Part shown: piece after piece, positions 53,456 to 61,219 of the stretch | Layout of the letters: every line of letters begins with the position of its first letter | Numbering within the stretch: position 1 is the stretch's first letter | NCBI RefSeq assembly: GCF_017876295.1 | Contig: NZ_JAGINT010000001.1 | Coordinates: 2,666,001-2,730,000, forward strand | Origin: Kribbella aluminosa | GTDB lineage: Bacteria > Actinomycetota > Actinomycetes > Propionibacteriales > Kribbellaceae | DNA: 64,000 bases | Reading direction: 5' to 3' | Made by a program: the position numbers and the translations under genes | The notes under the pieces: model-generated | The model's input: only the letters and a program-made list of their open reading frames with translations | The model's database searches: none | What the model was told of the DNA's origin: nothing

Positions 53456-55378
53456 ATGAGTCAACGAACGATCGAATCACACACGGGCGAGCGTCGGCCG
53501 CGGAGTGCCCGGGGCCGGAACGTGTCGGCTGACGGGTCGGAGAAGTCGTCCGGTCGTGGGACCAAGCGCGTCCGCGTTGTGAGGGGCGATGCCTGGTTCG
53601 TGATTCCGCCGGTGGCGTGCATCCTGTTGCTACTGGCGTATCCGACCTTCCTGGGCCTGTACCGGGGTTTCACCGACTGGCGCCCGGGGCTCAGCAGCGC
53701 GTTCGTCGGCCTGCAGAACTTCCGGACCCTGGTCGCCGATCCGGTGTTCTGGCAGGTCCTGCGCAACAGCCTCTTCTACCTCCTCGGGGTCCCGTTCCAG
53801 ATCCTGATCCCGTTGATGGTCGCGTTGATGCTGTACGAGCGGGTCCCGAAGGCGTCCTGGTTCCGCACCATCTATCTGTTCCCGCTGGTGTTCTCGTCGG
53901 CGATCCTCGGGCTGCTGTTCCAGTCCATCCTGAATCCCGAAGGACTGCTCAACCGTTTCGCCTCCGGAGTGGGTCTGGGAGTCCTGGCGCAGAGCTGGCT
54001 CGATGATCCAGGTCTGGTGAAGCCGACCATCCTGGCGGTTGCGCTGTGGGGCGGGCTCGGCGTCAACGTACTGATCTTCCATGCCGCGCTGTCGGCGATC
54101 CCGACCGAGTTGTTCGAGGCCGCTGAAATAGACGGCGCTTCCTGGTGGGGGAGGCTGCGCCACGTCATGATTCCGGGGATCATGCCGGTGCTGCTCGGCC
54201 TGACCTTCATGGGCATCGTCGATGTGTTCGTGCGGTACTTCGCGCTGATCAACGTCTTGACCAAGGGCGGGCCGAACAACGCGAGCGCGTCGACCGAGTA
54301 CGACCTGTGGTCCAGGGCGTTCGAGGTGTTCCACTACGGGGAGGCGTCGGCCGAGGCCGGCGTGCTGCTCGTGATCGTCGCCGTACTCGCGGGTGTGGTG
54401 GTCGTCCTTCGCCGTTGGGCCGGCCGCGACGGACGGGCAGCGCGTCCGAGTCACGGTCCATCGGTGGTGGAGCGGATGAAGTACTCCGCGCTGGGCAAGG
54501 CGGTCCGAGGGGCGGCCCGGGCGACCTCAACGCGGTTGGCCGGCCTCGGACCACGCCTGCGGTGGAGTCCGATCCGGCTACTGATCGCAGTGCTGATCGT
54601 CGGCGTGTTCGTGTTGCCGATGATCTACCTGCTGAGCACCTCGGTGAAGACCAAGGCGGACTTCGACGCCCACCCGGTCAGTCTGTTCCCGCGATCCTTC
54701 ACGCTGGACTTCGTCCGGGAGGCCTGGGAACGGGCGAGTCTCGGCCAGGCGATGCTCAACTCACTGGTCACGGCCGTCATCGCCGTGTCTCTGAGCGTCT
54801 TGCTGTCCACGATGGCCGCGTTCTGGGTACTGCGCAGTGGCGTTCGGCGCCGGGGTGTGCTGTTCGGCTTCGTCGGCGTGTTCTACTTCCTGCCGGCGCT
54901 GGTTTGGGTGATCCCGCTGAACAGTGTCCTGGTGCAGTTCGGGCTCGGGAACAACCTCGTCGTGCTCGGTGTGGTGCAGGGCGTGGTCCAGCTGCCGTTC
55001 GGCATCGCCCTCATGTCAGCCTTCATGCTCCGTGGGTTCCCGACCGAGGTGCTCGAGTCGGCCAGCATCGACGGCGCCAACCTGATGCAGCAGTTCCTCC
55101 GGATCGTCGTACCACTCAGCCTGCCGGGCATCGCCGCGTTGGTCTCGCTGGTGCTGACCTACGTGTGGGGCGACTTCCTGCTCAGCCTCGTCCTGATCCA
55201 GGACCCGGACAAGTTCCCAGCCACGCTGGCAGTGACCCAACTGGTCGGCAAATCGTCCCCGGCGCTGCAGGTCACCGCCGCCGCGGGACTCATCTCGTTC
55301 GTCCCGCTCCTGCTGTTCTTCGCGTTCGCACAGAAGGCGATGGTGCGTGGCATCAGCTCGGGAGTCGGCCGGGTCTAG
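53456..55378 (+). CDS. Fused ABC permease (MalF-like and MalG-like halves in one chain)
   Basis: A 640-residue protein carrying two complete permease domains. The first half (residues ~45-325) contains 'LFEAAEIDGASWWGRLRHVMIPG'. The second half (~365-640) has 'VLESASIDGANLMQQFLRIVVPL' and ends with the MalG-like 'KAMVRGISSGVGRV'. A basic linker (~325-365) joins them. CUT1 importers normally use two separate permeases, so the fusion is unusual. The frame is continuous with no sign of error. It starts seven bases after the binding-protein stop. Confidence 0.92.
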   Translation: MSQRTIESHTGERRPRSARGRNVSADGSEKSSGRGTKRVRVVRGDAWFVIPPVACILLLLAYPTFLGLYRGFTDWRPGLSSAFVGLQNFRTLVADPVFWQVLRNSLFYLLGVPFQILIPLMVALMLYERVPKASWFRTIYLFPLVFSSAILGLLFQSILNPEGLLNRFASGVGLGVLAQSWLDDPGLVKPTILAVALWGGLGVNVLIFHAALSAIPTELFEAAEIDGASWWGRLRHVMIPGIMPVLLGLTFMGIVDVFVRYFALINVLTKGGPNNASASTEYDLWSRAFEVFHYGEASAEAGVLLVIVAVLAGVVVVLRRWAGRDGRAARPSHGPSVVERMKYSALGKAVRGAARATSTRLAGLGPRLRWSPIRLLIAVLIVGVFVLPMIYLLSTSVKTKADFDAHPVSLFPRSFTLDFVREAWERASLGQAMLNSLVTAVIAVSLSVLLSTMAAFWVLRSGVRRRGVLFGFVGVFYFLPALVWVIPLNSVLVQFGLGNNLVVLGVVQGVVQLPFGIALMSAFMLRGFPTEVLESASIDGANLMQQFLRIVVPLSLPGIAALVSLVLTYVWGDFLLSLVLIQDPDKFPATLAVTQLVGKSSPALQVTAAAGLISFVPLLLFFAFAQKAMVRGISSGVGRV

Positions 55379-55414
55379 CCCTCTTCGCTCTCTCGTTCAC
55401 CTGGAAGGAATCGG

Positions 55415-56602
55415 ATGAAAATCAGTCGTATCGACTGCCATGTTCTGGTCGACCCGGACTACGACCCGGCCGCGACCAGCTCGGCCCAGGACGACATCGT
55501 GGTCGAGGTACACACCGACGAAGGCCTGGTCGGCATCGGTGAGTCTGACATCAACCCCTGGATCGCCCGCGCCTGCATCGAGGCGCCCGGCACTCACACG
55601 ATGGATCTCGGACTCCGCAACCTCGTACTCGGCATGGACCCTCTCGACCCGGCAGCAGTCTGGCAGCGGGCCTACCTCGGTACGGCGATGGCCGGCCGCC
55701 GTGGGGCGCTGATCCATGCCCTCGGCGCCATCGACATGGCGCTGTGGGACATTCGCGGAAAGGCCGCGGGCAAACCGGTCTGGCAACTGCTCGGCGAGCA
55801 ACGCACCGACCCGATCCGGGCGTACGCCTCGCTCGAACCCGAGATCGGTGACTTCGACGGTTACGTCGCCTCGATGGTCGGCTGGGCCAGAACTGCGGTA
55901 TCACTGGGCTTTCAGGCCGTCAAAGCCGAAGCGACCTTCTCCGGGCCCTACGCCAACATGGGTCTGCTGGCCGACGACGAGAAGATGACCGAGCTGCTCA
56001 CGGCGGTCCGTTCGGCCATCGGCCCCGACATCGCCTTGATGGTCGACGTCCAGTATGCCTTCGACTCCGTCGACCGCGCCCAGCGGAGCATGGATGCCTG
56101 GTCGGAGCTCGACTTGTTCTTCGTCGAGACACCCTTGTGGATCGACGACCTCGACGGGTATGCCAAGCTGGTGGCCGGCAGCAACATCAAGGTCGCGGCC
56201 GGTGAGTGGCAGGCGACCCGGCACGAGTTCGCGGACCTGATTCATCGAGGCAACCTCGACGTCGTCCAGCCCGACATCGGTCGAGTCGGTGGACTCACGG
56301 AAGCTCTCGCCGTCTGTGAACTGGCTGCGTCGGCCGGCCGGCTGGTCGTGCCACACGTCTGGAAGACAGGGATCTCGCTGGCAGCCGCCGCGCAGTTGGC
56401 CACTGTGACGCCGCATATGCCGTACTTCGAGTTCCTGCACCCGGATGTCTGCGAGTCGCGGCTGCGCAAGGAGCTGGTCACCGACGAAGTGAGCATCGTC
56501 GACGGCGCGATTCAGCCACCCGCGAAGCCAGGACTGGGCGTCGAGCTGAATCGGGACAGGCTCGAGGAGTTCAGCGATGCTGCGGCCAGGCTCTACTCAT
56601 GA
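55415..56602 (+). CDS. Enolase-superfamily sugar-acid dehydratase (mandelate racemase/MLE type)
   Basis: A 395-residue enzyme with a capping domain and TIM barrel. Metal ligands can be placed at Asp211 ('MVDVQYAFD'), Glu238 ('FFVETPL') and Glu264 ('AAGEWQATRHEF'). Candidate acid/base residues are Lys170 ('QAVKAEATF') and His314 ('VVPHVWKTG'). This arrangement fits aldonate dehydratases of the MR subgroup, giving a 2-keto-3-deoxy acid. Next to a lactonase and an SDR it completes a non-phosphorylating oxidative route. The exact aldonate is not set by sequence. Confidence 0.89.
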   Translation: MKISRIDCHVLVDPDYDPAATSSAQDDIVVEVHTDEGLVGIGESDINPWIARACIEAPGTHTMDLGLRNLVLGMDPLDPAAVWQRAYLGTAMAGRRGALIHALGAIDMALWDIRGKAAGKPVWQLLGEQRTDPIRAYASLEPEIGDFDGYVASMVGWARTAVSLGFQAVKAEATFSGPYANMGLLADDEKMTELLTAVRSAIGPDIALMVDVQYAFDSVDRAQRSMDAWSELDLFFVETPLWIDDLDGYAKLVAGSNIKVAAGEWQATRHEFADLIHRGNLDVVQPDIGRVGGLTEALAVCELAASAGRLVVPHVWKTGISLAAAAQLATVTPHMPYFEFLHPDVCESRLRKELVTDEVSIVDGAIQPPAKPGLGVELNRDRLEEFSDAAARLYS

Positions 56603-58140
56603 CCGGAGCGGATCGGCGGCGGAATCTGCTGATACTCGTCGACGACCAGCACCGATGGGACGCGCTCGGTTGCGCCGGAGCGGACCGGCACCCGTCGTGG
56701 CTCAGCGACGCAACCGCAGTCCGGACCCCGAACCTCGACCGGTTGGCCGCCGAGGGAACCCGCTTCACCCAGGCGGTCTGTACCGTCGCACCGTGCGTGC
56801 CGAGCCGGCACTCCTTCATCACCGGGATGGGCGCCCGCCAGACCGGCGTACTCACCAACATGCACTACTGGCCCAACCAGCCGCTGTATCCATCGGTCGG
56901 GACGATCTGTTCGGGCCTCGGCTACGACACGGCCGCGATCGGGAAGATGCACTGGAAGCCGCATTCGGCCCCGCCCGAGCACGTGCCTGACCGCCGCGGC
57001 TTCGCGTTCCGGGCCTCGTACGACGGACCGGGTACCGACGGCCCGTGCGACAGGCTGTACACGGATTTCGCGACCACCGAGGAGGTCGAGGAGATCCGGC
57101 GCTGGCCGGACCGCTTCGGTCGCGGCGGCGAGAACCGCGCCGGGTATGTCGGCGAGGTCACCTCGATCCGTGGCGAGCGACTTCCGGATGCGTGGCTTGC
57201 GGATCAAGCGGTGACCTATCTGCGGGATCGGCGCCGTACCGAGCGGCCGTTCTGTCTGGTCGTGAGCCTGGATCGGCCGCACCCGGAGAGTGTGGTCGCC
57301 AAGGAGTACGCCGACCTGTACGACCCGGCAGCCATGCCCCTGCCGCCGTCTCCGCCGTCACGTGTCGAGGAGCAGGACTGGTACTTGCGCTTTCTCCGCT
57401 CCGACCACGGTTGGAGCACCATGACCGAGCACGAGCACCGGCTCAGCATCGCCCGGTATCTGGCCAGTGTCACCTTTGTCGATGACTGCCTCGGCAAGGT
57501 CCTTGACGCACTCGACGAGACCGGACTCACGGATGACACCGTGGTGTGCTTCCTTAGTGATCACGGCGAGATGCTGGGCGAGCGAGACCGATGCTTCTCG
57601 AAGTACAGCCTGTACGACTCTGCCGTTCGGGTCCCGCTGCTCGTGCGGTGGCCGGGTGTCGGTGTCCCCGGCGCTTTCAGCGACGCTCCGGTCGAACTGA
57701 CGGACCTCATGCCGACGTGGCTCGACGCGTTGGGGCTGGAGCAGCCGCGACGGCTGCCGGGCATGAGCCTCCGGCCGCTGCTCGAAGGCGCGTCGGCTGC
57801 CCAGGCGGGTTGGCGAACCGCCTCGCTCACCGAGCTGTACACCGCCGCGTCGGAGGGCGGTCCGCCCCGTGCTCAATGGGCAGTCCGGAATCGCGAGTAC
57901 AAGTTGATCGAGCGTTCGAGCGGCGCCAACGCGCTGTACGACCTGGAAGTCGACCCCGGTGAGTTCGTGAACCTGATCGACGATCCTGCTCGGTCGGAGG
58001 TGTGTGAAGAACTACGTGCGACGCTCCTGCACCGCCTGATGACCGAAGCCGAGGACTGTCCGGCCGGTGATCCGGCCGCGGTAGCCATTGCGTCCGGCAG
58101 AGCAACACGATCTTCCTCGCCGAGTGAGAGGTCAGCATGA
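56599..58140 (+). CDS. Sulfatase (Cys-type, probably cytosolic)
   Basis: A 513-residue sulfatase overlapping the dehydratase by ATGA. 'LLILVDDQHRWDALGCAG' has the metal Asp pair, C-V-P-S-R starts at Cys66, and 'IGKMHWKPHS' and 'LSDHGEMLGERD' follow. No signal peptide is visible. Co-translation with a sugar-acid dehydratase suggests its substrate is a sulfated sugar that then enters the oxidative route. The C-terminal ~25 residues are Ser/Arg-rich and look unstructured. Confidence 0.91.
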   Translation: MTGADRRRNLLILVDDQHRWDALGCAGADRHPSWLSDATAVRTPNLDRLAAEGTRFTQAVCTVAPCVPSRHSFITGMGARQTGVLTNMHYWPNQPLYPSVGTICSGLGYDTAAIGKMHWKPHSAPPEHVPDRRGFAFRASYDGPGTDGPCDRLYTDFATTEEVEEIRRWPDRFGRGGENRAGYVGEVTSIRGERLPDAWLADQAVTYLRDRRRTERPFCLVVSLDRPHPESVVAKEYADLYDPAAMPLPPSPPSRVEEQDWYLRFLRSDHGWSTMTEHEHRLSIARYLASVTFVDDCLGKVLDALDETGLTDDTVVCFLSDHGEMLGERDRCFSKYSLYDSAVRVPLLVRWPGVGVPGAFSDAPVELTDLMPTWLDALGLEQPRRLPGMSLRPLLEGASAAQAGWRTASLTELYTAASEGGPPRAQWAVRNREYKLIERSSGANALYDLEVDPGEFVNLIDDPARSEVCEELRATLLHRLMTEAEDCPAGDPAAVAIASGRATRSSSPSERSA

Positions 58141-60089
58141 AGCCGTCCCGAATCAGTGCACTTGTCGTCACGTCGCTCCTCGTCGCAAGCCTGACCGGTC
58201 CGGCTGCTGGCGCCGGTCCGGCTCCCAAAGGCAGCGACGCGGTCAGCCTGCAGATCGCCGGTGGTCGCGTGTCCGTGGCCACGAGTACGTTGGCGATCGC
58301 GGCGATCACCAGCCAAGGCACTCCTCTGACTGTGTCGGGGCCGGCTGTGGAGGATCTCGGACCGGCCGAAGATGTTCAGCAGGGTGGCAACCGAGCCAGC
58401 TGGACCCTGCCGGCCAAGCACCTGGCTGTCGAGGCGGTCAGCAGGGCCGGCCGGCTCGAGATCGTCATCCGGTCGAACGTCGACCAGTCATTGTCCTGGC
58501 CCGTCACCGGCACCGATCCCGCTGTCCGCACCTTGCAGATCCCACGCGGCGAAGGGCTGTCCGTTCCGGTCGGCGACCCGCTCTGGAACAGCACTGGCGT
58601 CTGGGGCAGCGGTGGCGCCGGACTGGACGGCGTCGACATGCCGTTGGTCGGTGATCTGAACCTGCCGTTCTGGGGCTACAGCACTGGCCGCGGGGGAGTG
58701 AGCTACCTGTCTCCGACGGACATCGACACCAGCTTGTGGTTCGCCAGCCGTAACGGGCGTCTGCAGACCACGGCCGTGCACGACTTCTCGGCCCGCCAGG
58801 AGACGCGGGACTTCATGGTCGCCTTCGCCCTGACCGGGGGCTCTCCGATCGCCGCCGCCAAGGATTACCGGCAATGGCTGATCCAGCACCACCAACTGCG
58901 CACGCTGCAGGAGAAGGCCCAGACCAGCCCCGAGATCAACAAGCTCCGCGGTGCGTTCCACGCCTACCTGTGGGGCGGCGGTCGCACGGCCGCAGCGATC
59001 GACAAGCTCAAGGCGGCCGGAGTCAGCAGAATGCTGCTCAGCTGGGACGCCGATGCTCACCCGATGCCGGCGGATGCGATTCAGGCAGCGAAACGCGACG
59101 GCTACCTCGCCGGACCGTACGATACGTGGGACAACGCGCAGCCGCCGGAAAGCGCCGACGCACCCACGTCGGCCTGGCCGTCACCCGTCTGGGATCAGGC
59201 CTGCGTCCGGAACGCCGACGGCACTGTTGTCAGTGGCTTCGGCGGGCGAGGCTGCTACCTGAGTTCGCAGGCGCTGGCGCAGGCCGAACCCAACCATCAT
59301 TACCTCGCCGACCGGATCGCGGCGATGACCGCTGACCATCCGAACGCGTACTTCATGGACGTGGACGCGGCCGGCGAGTTCTTCACCGACTACAGTGCCG
59401 CGCACCCGATGAACGAGAAGCAGGACCGGGAGAACAGACTGGAGCGGATGGGCTGGTTGTCGGAGCGTTATCACCTGGTGCTCGGCTCCGAGAAGGCCGG
59501 CGGCTGGTCGAACTCGGTGGTCGCGTTCAGCCACGGATCCGCGTCCGTCAACATGAACAGCTACTGGCCGTTCACCCACACGCCGGAGTGGGGCAGTTGG
59601 TCCCCTGCAGAGCGGCCGGCGTTCTTCTTCAAGCCTGCGACCATGCCCGACGCGCTCCGGACGGCCATGTGGGACCCGAAGTACCGTGCGCCGTTGTACT
59701 CCGCCGTCCTGCACGACTCGATCGTGAACCTGGATCGATGGGAGCTGTCCTATTACAAGGTCAACGGCGTACAGCAGGACCGGGCCTTGCTGGCCATGGT
59801 GTCCGCCAATCCCCTCAACTTCGTGCTTGACGCCGGTGTCATCACTCAGCGCGGTGCGGAGATCGCCCGGCTGCAGCGGGCGTTCCAGCCATTGCACGAG
59901 GCAACGTTCAATCTCCCGGTCACCGGCTTCCGCTACCTGGGCCAGGGGACCGATGTCCAGCAGTCAACCTTCGGCGCCGGCGCGGCGACGGTGACCGCCA
60001 ACTTCGGCGCACAGGCTTTTCACGGCCTGCCGGGCAAGTGCGCACGGATCACGATCAGCGGGCAGCCGACCCGGCAGTTCTGCCCGTGA
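58137..60089 (+). CDS. Secreted glycosidase-like protein of uncertain family
   Basis: A 650-residue protein with a signal peptide ('ISALVVTSLLVASLTGPAAGAG'). An N-terminal beta domain is followed by a TIM-barrel-like part with 'AGVSRMLLSWDADAHPMPAD', 'NAYFMDVDAAGEFFTDYSA' and 'YHLVLGSEKAGGWSNSVVA', giving candidate catalytic acids in DVD and GSE. The pattern recalls GH101/GH129-like enzymes, but I cannot place it firmly. It is the only clearly exported enzyme in the operon, so it may release oligosaccharides for the importer. It overlaps the sulfatase gene (ATGA). Confidence 0.72.
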   Translation: MKPSRISALVVTSLLVASLTGPAAGAGPAPKGSDAVSLQIAGGRVSVATSTLAIAAITSQGTPLTVSGPAVEDLGPAEDVQQGGNRASWTLPAKHLAVEAVSRAGRLEIVIRSNVDQSLSWPVTGTDPAVRTLQIPRGEGLSVPVGDPLWNSTGVWGSGGAGLDGVDMPLVGDLNLPFWGYSTGRGGVSYLSPTDIDTSLWFASRNGRLQTTAVHDFSARQETRDFMVAFALTGGSPIAAAKDYRQWLIQHHQLRTLQEKAQTSPEINKLRGAFHAYLWGGGRTAAAIDKLKAAGVSRMLLSWDADAHPMPADAIQAAKRDGYLAGPYDTWDNAQPPESADAPTSAWPSPVWDQACVRNADGTVVSGFGGRGCYLSSQALAQAEPNHHYLADRIAAMTADHPNAYFMDVDAAGEFFTDYSAAHPMNEKQDRENRLERMGWLSERYHLVLGSEKAGGWSNSVVAFSHGSASVNMNSYWPFTHTPEWGSWSPAERPAFFFKPATMPDALRTAMWDPKYRAPLYSAVLHDSIVNLDRWELSYYKVNGVQQDRALLAMVSANPLNFVLDAGVITQRGAEIARLQRAFQPLHEATFNLPVTGFRYLGQGTDVQQSTFGAGAATVTANFGAQAFHGLPGKCARITISGQPTRQFCP

Positions 60090-60129
60090 TGGCCGACCGC
60101 CCGTAGAATCGGGCGCCGGACGGAGTGGA

Positions 60130-61167
60130 ATGGGATGGGATATCACTATGGACGCCAAGCAGACACCAAGACTGATCGACATCGCTGCCAAAGTTGGTGT
60201 CCATCCGTCCGTCGTGTCGCGGACGCTGCGACAGGACCCGACTCTTTCCATCCGTCCGGACACGCGGGAGCGCATCGAGCAGACGGCTCGCCAGATGGGC
60301 TACCGCGGGAACGCCCAGGCCCGCGCACTCAGGGGAGCGTCCACTGGCGCTGTCGGCATGGTCATGCCGTCGCTGCGTAACCCCGTGTGGGCTGAGATCG
60401 TCCGTGGGGTGCTCGCCGAGGCCGTTCGCTGGAATCTTGCCGTGCTCGTCGCGGAAGTGCCCGACGACCGCGGCAACGACGAGGAGTACGTGCGGCTGGT
60501 GGAGGAGGGCCGGATCGACGGGCTGCTGCTCGGAAGCTCTGAGCCCGCGGAGCGATCGAGCGCCTGGCCACCCACGCAGGTACCGTCGGTGCACGTCAAC
60601 CGGGCGGTGAAGGACGCGGCGTGCAACATCACCATGGACGAGACACGCGCGGTCGGCCTCTTCGTCGATCACCTGACCGCCCTCGGGCATCGCCGGATCA
60701 CCCTGATCGACGGCCCAGCCACCGTCGACACCACCCACCGTCGCTCGGTCGCCTTGCAGCGCTTGGGCGAGGAACGGGGTCTGGAGGTACAGATCGTCAA
60801 CGCGCCCTACAACGAGCAGGGCGGGCACGATGCCATGGCACGGCTGCTGCGCCGAGCTGCCAAACAACGACCGACCGCGGTCGGCGTGGCCAGCCTCAAC
60901 CAGGCCCTCGGAGCGTTGGCCGCCACTCGCACCCGTGGTGTCGCCGTGCCGTCCGACCTGAGCATGATCTGTCTCGACGACGACCCGATTCTGGGCTTCC
61001 TCGACATCCAGCTGACCGCGGTCCGGATGCCCCTGTTCGAGCTCGGCGAAGCCGCGATGCAGGCGCTGGGCGAGCGGCTGAGCGGCGGCAACCCGCTCAG
61101 CCGGGAGATCGAGGATCCGATCGAGCTGGTCGGCAGGAGTTCGACCGCTTCCGTGCCGGTTCGATGA
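60130..61167 (+). CDS. LacI-family regulator, probable controller of the AGGAA-operator regulon
   Basis: A 345-residue regulator. The helix-turn-helix is 'RLIDIAAKVGVHPSVVSRTL', and the effector domain includes 'MPSLRNPVWAEIVRGVLAEA' and 'DLSMICLDDDPILGFLDIQL'. ATG 60130 has GGAG upstream. ATG 60148 is an alternative. It lies between the secreted glycosidase and GH31 copy B, with an AGGAA-type operator 17 bases after its stop. As the only LacI gene in region 6 it is the best candidate for the five operators. Confidence 0.88.
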   Translation: MGWDITMDAKQTPRLIDIAAKVGVHPSVVSRTLRQDPTLSIRPDTRERIEQTARQMGYRGNAQARALRGASTGAVGMVMPSLRNPVWAEIVRGVLAEAVRWNLAVLVAEVPDDRGNDEEYVRLVEEGRIDGLLLGSSEPAERSSAWPPTQVPSVHVNRAVKDAACNITMDETRAVGLFVDHLTALGHRRITLIDGPATVDTTHRRSVALQRLGEERGLEVQIVNAPYNEQGGHDAMARLLRRAAKQRPTAVGVASLNQALGALAATRTRGVAVPSDLSMICLDDDPILGFLDIQLTAVRMPLFELGEAAMQALGERLSGGNPLSREIEDPIELVGRSSTASVPVR

Positions 61168-61183
61168 TCGGATAAGGTCTCCA

Positions 61184-61199
61184 GGAACTCGTTTTCCTA
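61184..61199. promoter_or_regulatory. AGGAA-type operator 5
   Basis: AGGAACTCGTTTTCCT lies 20 bases before the start of GH31 copy B and directly after the LacI gene. It is identical to operator 2, 10.8 kb away. Confidence 0.68.
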
Positions 61200-61219
61200 T
61201 AGGGATTGGATGGGTAGCC

